Shown: positions 10,021 through 20,929 of the stretch, one piece after another
Numbering within the stretch: the first letter of the stretch is position 1
Layout: each line of letters opens with the position of its first letter
Assembly (NCBI RefSeq): GCF_000003605.2
Contig: NW_003116450.1
Span: 767,717-795,544 of the forward strand
DNA: 27,828 bases
Source: Saccoglossus kowalevskii
Taxonomy: Eukaryota; Hemichordata; Enteropneusta; Harrimaniidae
Reading direction: 5' to 3'
Position numbers and translations under genes: made by a program
Notes under the pieces: model-generated
Database searches by the model: none
The model's input: only the letters and a program-made list of their open reading frames with translations
What the model was told of the DNA's origin: nothing

Positions 10021-10110
10021 CTTGCTCTGGCAAATGATTGTCTTTCTTCCACTGGTGTAAGTACTTTGGGTCTGCCAGGTTGATTTCCAGCCTCTAGATC
10101 TCGGAGATAT
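10021..10110 (-). CDS. Internal coding exon of an unrecognised gene (90 nt)
   Basis: The minus strand shows a textbook acceptor (TTTTTCTCTTTGTAG) at 10111-10112 and a donor (GCAAG then GTATGCAAAT) at 10019-10020. The open frame reads YLRDLEAGNQPGRPKVL, then TPVEERQSFARA and two bases of an Arg codon. The length divides by three, with one base in and two bases out. The reading continues from exon 13220-13264 (..KTNDI) and into exon 377-537 (..RFRHAAV) or microexon 1381-1398. The peptide is hydrophilic and charged, with no recognised domain. The longer ORF through this exon (9894-10139) reads into both introns. This is the best-supported exon in the window. Confidence 0.7.
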
Positions 10111-11439
10111 CTACAAAGAGAAAAATTTTCGGAAAACAAAACAATTTAAAAGCATGTGAATTACTGTATAAACATCACAGACACAGCAAACACACTTCAA
10201 CTGACACAAGAATTACAAACATGAAAGTAAGGAGAAAACACTTGAAATATCGTAACTAGTTTTGAATTACAAATCTTGACCGTATGTATGACCATTTTTC
10301 AATTCAAAATGGCCACCAGAATTTCTTGTCCAAATTATTCTGCACTTTTTTCCTATATCCTTCAATATTTTTCTAAGTCAACCCTAATTTTGGAGCGAAC
10401 AAGTTCAGTTACCCCACAGATTTTCTTTGTTCTGTTTCTTTTATTTGACGATGCATTTCACTGCATTGCATTATTGGTACCACTACAATCCTTCGATCAA
10501 TTTTTATTTAAAAAATTGTAGCTCCAGTACAGGCAATGATTTTTAAAAATATTCAATTAATAATTATTAAAAGAAGATGCAATATTAGTTAATCTAAATA
10601 CTGACTACCGGTATTTCTTTTTATTTGTCATTTTAATATCAATTTATCAGTGAACCAAGGAAAGCAAGTTTCATACATGCTTCATTAGAGAAGTGCCCTG
10701 TGGTACTCACTGCGACAAGTCTGTAACAAATGAAAACTTACTACAATAATTATAATCCTTTCATATTTATCAAGGTAATTTTTGAGTAGTATTTAGGATG
10801 TCTGGGAATAAATCATGCATGATACATGTACATGCTCCGGGCATTTAACCGATGAATGTTGTATATCATCAACAATGAATCAATGCATGGAACATTATGG
10901 ACTAAGTACGGTACTTCAGGGATTCGAGTAATGTTTAAAAATAAATAGTCCACAAAATATTCCTGATAGAAAACACAGTTGATCAAATTATAACGCAATC
11001 TTAAACTGGATCAAAATATTAGCATGCATCGAATTCTGAATATTTGGTTCAAAAAGAACATCTCACGTGTAATTCAGAGAAAAAAAAACTGCCAATAACT
11101 TTTGGACCCACATTTTGGCAGTAAAAAATGAAATGTATATTTCAAAATCTTGTTAACCCAATCAATTCCTGTGTAGCAAACTGAATGTGTTAAGTAAACT
11201 ACTTTCTGATTGGTTGACATTTAAAGTTCTGTCAAAGAAGAGCATTCCCCATTAAGCGTTTGAGATATAGTTATGTGAAGACAATTTTTTTAAATGTCTG
11301 GTGAAAAGACATGGTACCTTGATCTCTGCAGTGACAAGCAGAGTGGAAAATTTCATTGTTTATACTGAAAGACCAACTAAAATGTATCACAGTCTTTTTT
11401 TTTGTTTTGAATGATATACCAGTCAATATAAATGATATA
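10111..11439. other. Intron sequence
   Basis: AT-rich sequence between exons. It contains one splice-site pair around 10711-10720 that breaks the frame (rejected), a GGCCATTTTGAAT-type module remnant near 10300 (CAAAATGGCCACC), and no supported gene. Confidence 0.4.
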
Positions 11440-11646
11440 CTGTAGAATACTTTATTTTCGCTTGGAATTTATTTTCGCTATTTTCGCTGGAGGGATATTC
11501 CGTGAAAATAAAATCCAGCGAATATACCTTTTTTCCTATATTTTATATTCAACTCATCAAAAATTAATGAAAATAAATTCCATACAAAACGCCCAAAAAG
11601 CCTTTTCAGCAAAAATTAATTCCAGCGAAAATACAGTATTCCACAG
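11440..11646. mobile_element. MITE, CTGT..ACAG ends, copy 2 (inverted)
   Basis: A 207-bp element flanked by TA on both sides, with ends CTGTAGAATACTTTATTTTC and GTATTCCACAG. Its reverse complement matches copy 1 (1946-2148) along most of its length, including TTTTGTATGGAATTTATTTTC, the TATATTCGC(C/T)GGATTTTATT stretch and the AGCGAAAATAGCGAAAAT-type phrases. The 101-aa plus-strand ORF across it is a by-product. Confidence 0.85.
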
Positions 11647-13219
11647 TAGTATATATATATTTCTATGTTACAGATCCAAAAGCGCATGCCATGTGGTTTC
11701 AAGGAATGGCAATATATACATGTATCAAAGTTATTAAGGTAACAGCATGGAACCAATATTACCGGTATATGGATTTCACATATAAAGAGTTGAATTCAAC
11801 ATCAATAAAATAGATTTTGAAGTTTATTATTACAGTACGTCATGCTATTTTTGGAAATTCTGCAATGGGAGTTGAGTTGCTTGGTTATTATAGCTGGGGG
11901 TCCCAGTGTCAGAGTGAAGCCTCACGGTAATAACTCAACATGTATGTCATTATTACCCCTATCTCAGTTGAAACATAAAACAGCGGTAACAGCTGACATA
12001 AGAATTATTTTAATGATTATTATTTAGCTTTGAGCACATAACTCTTGTATTTTTAGCTTCTTCAGGAGATACAAATGTAGTACGATGTTACTATGAGAAC
12101 AGCGCAAAAAGTGCATGATGTGTAATTCAGGTTGATGCCATCCAGTACTGCCTTCATGTATACTTTGCAGTATACTCGTGATAACCTTATTTATATACAT
12201 ATTCTCCTGTATGTAGTAACAATTTAATGAGATAAAAATGCCTGAAATGTTAGCAAAAATATTCAGGTCTGCGCAACTGTTTGCGTTCAGTATATGAGAT
12301 TCTATCTCATTACACACTACATTGTGACTATTTTTCAAAAAAGAGAAGTATTTTCTAAATAAAGGAGACATTTGATAGTGTACGCAACACTTTTTATTGT
12401 TTTTGTCAAATCCTCATAATTATAAACCTTATTGTAATATAAACATCTTTCCAATCCAATTGCCTAATTAGTAAAGCGAAGAAGCACAGAACTGAGAAAA
12501 ATGGCAACATTTATTGGAATTTTCTCAATAGACTATATTAATAACGAGTACCGGTATACAATTATAAATGTTCCATATTTGGAATTTTATTTCCTAATAA
12601 GGTAGGATTCAGATACATGTACTCTGAAGATTACTTAGATTGATTCGCTCATTTTGATCATGTCAATCTAATCTGCATCTATTGTTCTCTGCGAATTGGC
12701 GGGAAATGAATAGTGCGCGATCCAAAACTGTTTAATGTTTTGAATGGCAGAATTTTTCTCATAAACATTTTGGTAGAAAACTTTAAAAAAAACACAAAAT
12801 GGCTGCCATTTGGTCATTGTGAATTAAATCACAAAACAAAATGTTGTTCATCAGTAACCCACCATGAGTGATGTAATTACAGGAGCTACAAATCTTATAC
12901 CACAGAGAGCTACAGGTATTTACGTATATCACATTGGGTGGCAGAACCATGTAGCAGTGCTCAGATATTAGACAATTTCCTGCACAAATTATACATATCT
13001 CACTGACTAACTCAAAATTACTTTTTTTTTGATCATCAGTAATTTCATAAAACCTTTATTTGCACCGTTATTGCTATGTAAATTTTGTAACGTACGTGCC
13101 GAACATAAGTTACTGAACATGTATTCAGATGCAGAAAAAACTATTGATTGCCAGGTCATAACCATGATTTGTGCTATCAATAGAGAAAATATGTAATAAC
13201 ATTTTTTTTTAATACTTAC
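11647..13219. other. Intron sequence with nothing recognised
   Basis: AT-rich sequence. A single AAAATGGCTGCCATTTGGTC module remnant lies at about 12797. The 115-aa minus-strand ORF (12024-12371) has no recognisable domain and ordinary AT-rich composition, so I treat it as chance. Confidence 0.4.
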
Positions 13220-13264
13220 ATATCATTTGTCTTGCCTTCCTGTATTGATTTCAGATTTGACTGA
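13220..13264 (-). CDS. Internal coding exon of an unrecognised gene (45 nt)
   Basis: On the minus strand a strong acceptor (CTTTTTTTTCTTTACAG) precedes 45 bases that end at a consensus donor (GATAT then GTAAGTATT). In phase with the next exon it reads QSNLKSIQEGKTND, and the split Ile codon (AT+A) is completed by exon 10021-10110. The first base completes a codon from the previous exon. The length divides by three, so skipping it would keep the frame. The peptide is polar, like its neighbours. A second AG four bases into the exon would shift the frame and is disfavoured. Confidence 0.6.
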
Positions 13265-15367
13265 CTGTAAAGAAAAAAAAGTAAAAAAAAAAGTTTTTAA
13301 TATACAATATTGTTATGATACACGTTATGGAAATGATGCCATATACAGAATAGCGTCAAATGGAACAACATTTGAAGGGGATATAGAATATGTAACGAGT
13401 CAATAGAAAGATTTTGAATAATTTTGTTTAGAAAGGTTTAATAAAAAGAGATGAATAGAGCCGAAAAAAACTTTGGTAGCAATTATGGAATTGTACTTAA
13501 TTTGCGATTTTATACAAATATAATTAGATATTCAAGCATGTATGGTACAAAGAAAGATACCTACGATAATAACATCGTTATCACAAAGCTAATAGACTCA
13601 AAATGAACTGAGAATAATTACCAAATCAAATGAAAATTAGAGGAAATTGCCTTTTTTGTTGCCATTTTACTATTACCAATATTAACAGAAATATTCTTAC
13701 ATTATAAGTTATGAGACAGAAAATCTTTCAGATGGATTCCTGCTATCAACGGCTTGTATTTAACATTGTCTGGGTTTATAACCAGTCCATACTGGCACTT
13801 TGCGAGAAAAAATCCTTCTTGTAAAACCATGAAATTAAAGTACTTTGATGCGGGTTAGCAACAAGGGAAATCACATTATAATCAAGTAGTGAATTTTTCT
13901 GGTACATTTCAATGATAATAATTACTAGTAAGTTGTTCATTGACATTAATTGTCAGCTTTTGTTTGTTATTTTGTTCTGATGAATGTATTGGTTATGGAA
14001 TTGACTATTTGAATATTTCATTCTGCACTTGTTAATTCCCTGTATCAGCTGTCATTTGTTAAATCAATGAAATAATGAAAGTAAGTTCAGTGTTAAATTG
14101 ATCGAATGAACCGATTGGTATAACATGTACATTGATCAGGCATCACTACACATTTTATGCTATACAACTCTACGTTTATTTTGATTAATCACGGTCAGCC
14201 TCATTATGATTTCTGAATATAATATTGGCAGATAATTGGATCTAATAGAGTCGTTATAACACTAACGACATCTGCAATAAGATGATGAATATACTAATAC
14301 CGACTTTAATATCGTGACTATATAGACATGTCCATTTTGTACAAAAATGCACACTCGATTTGTTGAGCTTACTCGGCTTTGAGTATTTCATAAACAATAA
14401 TGAAACTTTGGTAAAACTTATTACAGCAGTTTGAATATGGAATTAGACCCTAATTAATCCTTCCATACCCAGATTTTTTTATACCAAAATATTTATTGAT
14501 TTTCTCAAATTTACCGCAATTTTCACAATAATTTTGAACTAAACAAAAAAAAATATGAAAATGCTAATAGATTTTTATAATTTTTTTCAAAATTTCGGTC
14601 TTACATGGTAGAGATGAAATTTTCTCATTTGTCTCAAATTTGTCTCACGAAATTAATTTTATAACAAGCAAAAAAATAAGTTCTTTACATGCAAGGTGAA
14701 ATGCCAGTTGAATTCAATATTTTTAACATTTCGTGTCCAACCTAAAATATAAACTTTGAATGTGAATCTGACAAAACAACACTTTACAAAGCAATTTTAC
14801 ATTAAAATGATTGATTGAAAAGAATCAAAATTACTTCACTTTTATGAAAATCAGGAAGTAATCTGATTGGCAATTTACAATGGCAGCCATTTTTAAAAAA
14901 CTATCAGAAACTATACGCAACACTTTAAGACTGTCCAGGAGGTGCAGACTATGAAATCAATATTATCAATACAAGATATTAGTGAATGTTAAAAACATTA
15001 TTAATTCACCTCATGTTTGTAGTTGTACCAATTAAACATCTTACGTTTTAGTTAAAATGATGTATGACATTGTTTGCTAGTATTAGAATAACATGAAGTG
15101 ACAGCGAGTATGCGAACACGTCTAGTTTGAAAAACGTGATTTGACAGGAGCTATTTTCTGAACAGTTACCCACATTCTAAATAATTATAACCGACCTTAT
15201 GGTTATTTTCTAACCATAAGATGAAAAAAAAAATTCTCATCAATCAAGCACAGTTCAACAATAAGAAAATGACCTCTATCGTAATTACTTTCAGATACTC
15301 ATACATGCTGCCATAAGCCAGTCAGACTACTACAAAAAACTAGCAATAATAACACTATCATAATGAT
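13265..15367. other. Intron sequence with nothing recognised
   Basis: AT-rich. A splice-like pair on the plus strand near 14050-14081 has stops in all frames. A module remnant (CAATGGCAGCCATTTTTAAA) lies near 14878. No supported gene. Confidence 0.4.
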
Positions 15368-15598
15368 TTACTGTAAAACATGTTGAAAAAGCGGCATGCA
15401 ATTTTAGCGAATTGTGGTAAAATGACGTAATAGCGAAATGTTGATTTAGCGAATCTCTCTTGTCATTGTTGATTTCTTTGTTTGGTGGCCATTTTGAATT
15501 GATAATAAAGTCATTAGCGACATCTTGAATTAGCGAATCAGTTCTCTCGCTAAATTCGCTAAAAAGACATGCTCGCGAAAAGACATGTTTTACAGTAA
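15368..15598. mobile_element. MITE with CTGTAAAACATGT ends (TA target site)
   Basis: Perfect 16-bp inverted ends, TTACTGTAAAACATGT at 15368-15383 and ACATGTTTTACAGTAA at 15583-15598. As for the other MITE, the element proper would be CTGT..ACAG flanked by TA. The interior carries several TTAGCGAA / TTCGCTAA motifs and a GGTGGCCATTTTGAATTG module. There is no transposase. The 100-aa minus-strand ORF spanning it is a by-product. Confidence 0.85.
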
Positions 15599-18402
15599 TT
15601 TTCAAAAGCAAAAAAATTAACACTAATAACACTAATTTTCCCGATAAATTGCTGGTGCAACAATTTTCATTTTTTATTGAATATTTCTATAATTTTTTTG
15701 TTAATTTTGAACACAAGTGGGCATACATGTAATTGTCATTTGTCACTACCGGTAGTCTTAATAAAAAAAATTTGAAAAAAGCATAAAAATTAGAAAGATG
15801 AAAAGAGACGGAAGTTGACTGTGCTGTCAAAGGTTAATCATGTCTGTAACAACAAAACTCAAATCTAATTGCATCAAAATGAATATATTAATATGAAGGA
15901 GTACCTGGAGTTTAAAAATTCATAATTTTTTATGGTGATGATGACATTTTTGAAAACAAAACAAATATAAGAAAACATGTGACTTATTGTAGCAGAATAA
16001 ATTCTCCTGGAAGATTCCAATCTTTAGCAGTATTTTATAACAGTGGAAAAGTGATATGCAAATTTAATATGTGAAAAAAACAAAACAAAAAAAAAACAGT
16101 TTTCTCAAGTTCATGAACAGATTATCCTGACTGATCATCTCCTGAAAAGGACATGTCCTTGCACTGCTTCATAACAATTTAAATTTCTTCGTCCCTGACA
16201 CTTCCTTTGAAAATGGCAGTCTTTCAAAAAGCGATAACATTTTAATTTGCCTAATTTATTCAACAAACAAGTTAGTATTATCATAGAGTGACAAGTTCCG
16301 TGAATAACATTCCGCAAACCAATTTGTCGATACATTATTGTTTATAAAGAGACAATTAACATACAGCGACGGTCTCCACGTTTTTAACGTTCAATGAGGA
16401 AGTTGTCCTGTCAGTTTCACTGCATTTAAACAACACTGAGACATTTGCTGTTGATCTTTTCATTGTATTTGGCTTCAGCAATTACGCATATGTGCATATT
16501 AAGAAACGCAACAAACCATGTGATATGTGTCAAAGGTGATTTTGATGACGACAGTTGTCATCATCCCATTCATATCAATATATTAAATCAATCAATATAT
16601 TAAAATTATGACAATTTTCATCACTATGAAAATACTTAATTCTATCAATTAATTTTATTGAATAAAAATCAGAAATAATTTGTTTCTTTTGCCCCAAAGT
16701 AAATCAAGGGTAGATTTCCGAGGGCTGAAGGTAGGGTGGTGGTACTTACAATATAAACAAACAATATTGCTCACTTGAGCAAGTGACCGAACTCCAGCAA
16801 TGCCAGATTATGATTAAAGGCAGTAGTTTGTTCAAGTAGGTACTAGTAATTGAATACCAAAAATATAATCAAGAGAAAAATGGTACTTTAATATTACGGT
16901 ACTCCCAAGGGGAATTGTGGTACTCCCAAGGGGCATTTCACTACAGAAGGACTCCCCCACTGGATACAACAGAGAAATCAAATGTTTACATATTGGCTAG
17001 ATATTTTAAACTTATGATTTTTGTCTTTCACAACAGGAATTGATAAACATACAAATTAAGTGAGATGCATCATGGGAATACTGCCTCTACGATGGACCAC
17101 TCAATTTTAAGATGCTACAAACTGACCCAAATATAACAAAATATTAAATATAAAATTTTATTTATATTAAAAAAAATTAAATATAAAATTCAGATTTCCA
17201 TGAAATATAATAGCATCCATTCCCAGCTTCAGTTTTTAAAACTGTAAATATCTTTTCAATTTCATCTACATTTAACAACCTAAAAGTCAGAATTCCTGGC
17301 ACTTCTATTATTGCTTTTATATTATGACAATTCAAGGAGATTTTTTCAGAATAGTGACGGAGAAAAATGGTCCTTTTATGAAGTAAGCTATTCACCAGCA
17401 GAGGAGGAAGAAATACAAGTTTCTTTCTTTCTTTCTTTGGGTTATTATGTTCCTAATCATTCAACAGGTGGTTGCTAGGATACTGTTACTATTATCATCT
17501 ACATCCTGAACTCTTTATAACAAAGTTGCAATCCAGTGGAGGAAATACACAATAACTCAATAGGACGTAGGAAGCACTTGATTTTGTGAACAAAGATACC
17601 AACAATGAACAAAATATTCAATCATTCAATTTTTTGTTCCAATTATTTTCTCATCGGTAATCAATTTTATAGACCAGACTTTCTAACAGTATTTTAAAGA
17701 ACGTTTTATCAACTGTGTGAACTGTTGTTTAACTCAATTATTTAGAATGCCATGCATTTTCAACAGAACTCGAACCTACCGGTAATAAAATAATCGTTAG
17801 CTCCAAAATAAACAACATGGTAGAAATTTAATAATGTATATGCAATTTTATTCACAGCCAGTTCTTTCAAACAAATCATTAAATTGTTCTGCAATATGCT
17901 TTCATGACACACTCAGGAAAAATCTATTTTAATTCAATTCTAACTGTAGAAATGTAGTTTTATTGGTGCAAATTGCAAATTGCTATGAAATTTATAATGT
18001 AATACTTCAAAAGTTGAGACAAGATTTGTCATTGATCAACGTGATCATCTAAATTTTTCCAACCCAATGTAATGGCCCCCAATGTTCAATAATTTTCAAA
18101 ATTCAATGTTATTGAATCAAAAATATAGAATTTGTTATTGTGTATACATGTAGCCTTTGATTATTAAAAATGTTGGGGTTTGGTTATTTTTCAATGAAGC
18201 AAGCTGAATTTGTACCAATCTGTTCCACAGAAGGTGACCAAAGTCAATGATTATGCATGAAAAAAATAACAAATGTAATAAAATAAATTCACAAATGTAA
18301 TTTGACAGCAGATATGCATTGTATGCATGAACCAAGCATTTGGTTTGAAACCCTGTAGCACACAAGACCTGGCAACCTCATTTCAAATGAAATTACTCAC
18401 AC
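15599..18402. other. Intron sequence
   Basis: AT-rich sequence. Small local features only: a TCACTTGAGCAAGTGA palindrome near 16772, a doubled GGTACTCCCAAGGGG phrase at about 16899 and 16918, and a (TTTC)n run near 17420-17436. A donor-like GTAAGTACC on the minus strand at 16747 has no good acceptor. Confidence 0.4.
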
Positions 18403-18426
18403 TTATAGTCACAAGCAGAACGAAGT
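18403..18426 (-). CDS. Candidate 24-nt microexon
   Basis: The minus strand has a very good acceptor (GCATGTTTTTGTATCCTAG) at 18427-18428, followed by ACTTCGTTCTGCTTGTGACT and a few more bases up to overlapping donors GTGTGAGT. With the first donor (exon 24 nt) the frame is open, reading LRSACDY plus two bases, and the phase fits exon 13220-13264 (AA+T = Asn, then QSNLK). The stronger GTGAGT donor two bases later would put the reading out of frame. The in-frame result is encouraging, but an exon this short needs transcript support. Confidence 0.4.
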
Positions 18427-18785
18427 CTAGGATACAAAAACATGCATATTAATTAGCTAATCTGCATATTCATGATTTCATTTCATCATGATTTATTGAT
18501 TGAAAGTATTGCAAAGGCAGCATTCAATGATGGGTCCTTATAAATATCACATCTGAGTGCTTGATTTTTTCTGGAGTATTCTAACAACTTGAATAACAAG
18601 TATGCTAATCGGAAACAAATGAGGAGTAGACATACAAAGTACATTTTGGTCTATTACATGTTGCAAATAGATATTTGTTCAAGATATAAAAATGCCTTGC
18701 TTTTGTTCGTTCACAAGTGGCGCAGACACTCATCTTGTACATACATGAAGTAATGCAAAATTATGTGATACTTCACAAATACCAT
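18427..18785. other. Non-coding stretch
   Basis: AT-rich. It contains an imperfect TCATGATTTCATTTCATCAT palindrome near 18472. Nothing else is recognised. Confidence 0.35.
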
Positions 18786-19625
18786 TTTCAAACGCCATAA
18801 TTTTTACTGCCAAAATGTTTGTGCATAATTTTACAAAATTTTAAGTAATTTTTTATAAATCCATTGGTAATTTTGGACCAATGGGCTTTGTTGTTAATAG
18901 GCTTTAAAAATTTTGGAAAAAAAGTTACAAAATTTGAAGTAATTTTTTATAAATCCATTGGTAAATTTTGGAAAAATGTTAAGTGAATTTATTTTGTGAG
19001 TGTTGGGTGACAAAAGTTTACTTGCTCAAAGGGTTAATGATATGCAAATTACCTAATTAATATGCACATACGGTATATAGAACTATTTTGTGAATGGTGA
19101 CAAAAGGTGACTTTTGTGCTCAAAGGGTTAATGATATGCAAATTACGCACATTTTTTATAAATCCATTGGTAAATTTTGGAAAAATGTTAAGTGAATTTA
19201 TTTTGTGAGTGTTGGGTGACAAAAGTTTACTTGCTCAAAGGGTTAATGATATGCAAATTACCTAATTAATATGCACATACGGTATATAAAACTATTTTGT
19301 GAATAGTGACAAAAGGTGCCTTTGGTGCTCAAAGTGTTAATGATATGCAAATTACCTAATTAATATACACATACGGTATATAAAACTATTTTGTGAATAG
19401 TGACAAAAGGTGCTTTTGGTGCTCACAGTGTTAATGATATGCAAATTACCTAATTAATATGCACATACGGTATATAAAACTATTTTGTGAATAGTTACAA
19501 AAGGTGCCTTTGGTGCTCAAAGTGTTAATGATATGCAAATTACCTAATTAATATTACATACGGTATATAGAACTATTTTGTGAGCGTTGGGTGACAAAAG
19601 TTGACTTTGGTGCTCAAAGGGTTAA
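18786..19625 (+). repeat. 94-bp satellite grown from a TTAA-MITE end
   Basis: The anchor TTAATGATATGCAAATTA occurs at about 19034, 19128, 19243, 19337, 19431 and 19525, spacings 94, 115, 94, 94 and 94. A TTTTTTATAAATCCATTGG phrase occurs at 18849, 18943 and 19152 (94 and 209 apart, 209 being 94+115). Each unit includes CATACGGTATAT, ATTTTGTGAATAGTGACAAA and GGTGCTCAAAG. The array ends with CTCAAAGGGTTAA at 19625 and starts near TTTTCAAACGCCATAA, matching the two ends of the TTAA-flanked MITE family. It is non-coding. Confidence 0.9.
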
Positions 19626-19691
19626 ACACATAATGCATTGAACTTGTACTATCTGCAAAATTTTTTGAAAAAAAGTGCTCCACGTATGTAG

Positions 19692-19730
19692 TCAAATGAG
19701 CCATGAACTAAAATCCACAATTACGGCTTT
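19692..19730 (+). CDS. Very tentative upstream exon of the plus-strand gene
   Basis: Between a weak acceptor (CCACGTATGTAG) and a donor (GGCTTT then GTGAGTTATG) there are 39 open bases reading QMSHELKSTITA plus two bases. The two bases left over are what exon 20930-20990 needs. The acceptor lacks a pyrimidine tract, so this may be chance. Confidence 0.15.
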
Positions 19731-20110
19731 GTGAGTTATGCGTGCAAGAGCCTGACTGGTTTATTTTTTATTGAGAAAACCTCAAACTTGTCACGCAACG
19801 TGTTTCAAATCCTGCATTAGAACTAGCTCAACCAAGCTATCCTAGAAATGATTTGCTTGAATGCAGTAGTTAGCGGAAGTATCAAGTTCTCATACATCGA
19901 TAAAAGAATAAATGCACAGTACAATAAAAAAGAAGATGCAAACAAATCCTTGGGGGAACTGCTTCACATGAATTATGGTAATTTTTTAGGAAGATATATT
20001 AGAAACGCCATTTGCTGACAACTCAATCATAGTCGAATCTACATAAATGCTTGGCAATGTCCAGTTGTTTAAAAACTACTTCTAACCTGGCTATCTTGTC
20101 AATATCATAA
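19731..20110. other. Non-coding stretch with nothing recognised
   Basis: Mixed-composition sequence between the satellite and the next repeat-like patch. No supported feature. Confidence 0.35.
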
Positions 20111-20338
20111 TTATTGCATTTGGTGTAAAATACATACTACTGTCAAATTTGTATTAGAAGCCGCATCTTTAAAAGATGTTGCACTCGTTCTTTTTGAATA
20201 ATTGAGAACCAAAAATTCACCATTTGTCATATTTGTAGATGCTCCAATAGAAGCCGCTGTTAGAACATACCATTTTAATAGAAGTCGCAACAAACAAATA
20301 CAACCAATAATAAAACACCATATTTTTTTTACCGCCAA
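20111..20338 (-). other. Patch with TAGAAGCCGC motifs and a 75-codon open frame
   Basis: The minus strand is open here, but the frame begins with TTG rather than ATG. The motif TAGAAG(C/T)CGC recurs at about 20155, 20249 and 20281 on the plus strand, and weaker relatives occur at 20890 and 23660. This suggests a dispersed repeat. A minus-strand splice-like pair (TTCTAACAG acceptor, GTATGTATT donor) encloses a polar reading (AASIGASTNMTNGEFLVL), so an exon is possible but not preferred. Confidence 0.25.
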
Positions 20339-20587
20339 AATATAGGTGCCACATTTTTAGTTATAAATTTTCTATCATTTCTTTGTTGATTTTAGAATTC
20401 TCTATTAGCAACAGGTCTTTATCAAAACATTTGAAACAATGGAAAAAAATTATGCAAAAATTAAAAGATGATAACAGTTGATTTTTACATTCAAAAACAC
20501 TCTTTTTGACCAACTCCAGCATGTAGTATGCATTCAAATAAATAATGAACAAACTAAAACCAAAATACGAGTCACTCAATACAATTT

Positions 20588-20797
20588 TTGTTTTCCATTC
20601 AATATGCATATTTAAAATTAAAAACAAATCACAAGATGGAGCTACATTTTCGAGTTATACACTTGAAAGAATTCGAGCTATTATATACACTCGAACACAA
20701 CAAAAAAGTAATAAAATGTCCATTATGCAAATTAGATACCTTCCACCTCAAATGTTTTAATTTATCACCAAGCACTACAGTTTTTATAACCAGATAA
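20588..20797 (+). other. Open frame with a CPLC motif, doubtful gene
   Basis: A 69-codon ATG-start frame in AT-rich DNA contains KKVIKCPLCKLDTFHLKCFN, which has CxxC spacing plus a later His and Cys, loosely like a zinc-binding loop. A shorter frame overlaps it, and there is a further ORF on the other strand. No promoter, splice or homology support is visible, so chance is the default. Confidence 0.15.
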
Positions 20798-20929
20798 TTG
20801 CCTCTTAATTACACTTAATAATTCTACTTTAAGTGGTTCTTAGCCCAAAATAAATACTTAAGTTTTATGACATGTTAAAATGCGCTGACCCGCTTCTATT
20901 GTGTTTGATTACTTGTTAATCTAATTTAG

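Noticed and set aside
10711-10720. 10-nt microexon candidate on the minus strand (TTTGTTACAG acceptor, GTGAGTACC donor)
   Set aside because: Ten bases would shift the frame between the 45-nt and 90-nt exons. It could only be a poison exon, with no evidence.
12024-12371. 115-codon minus-strand ORF
   Set aside because: No recognisable domain, ordinary AT-rich composition, and no splice or promoter support.
14050-14081. Plus-strand exon candidate (CCCTGTATCAG acceptor, GTAAGTTC donor)
   Set aside because: All three frames contain stop codons.
16748-16789. 42-nt minus-strand exon candidate ending at GTAAGTACC
   Set aside because: The phase fits, but the acceptor (GCATTGCTGGAG) has no pyrimidine tract and the region has a local palindrome instead.
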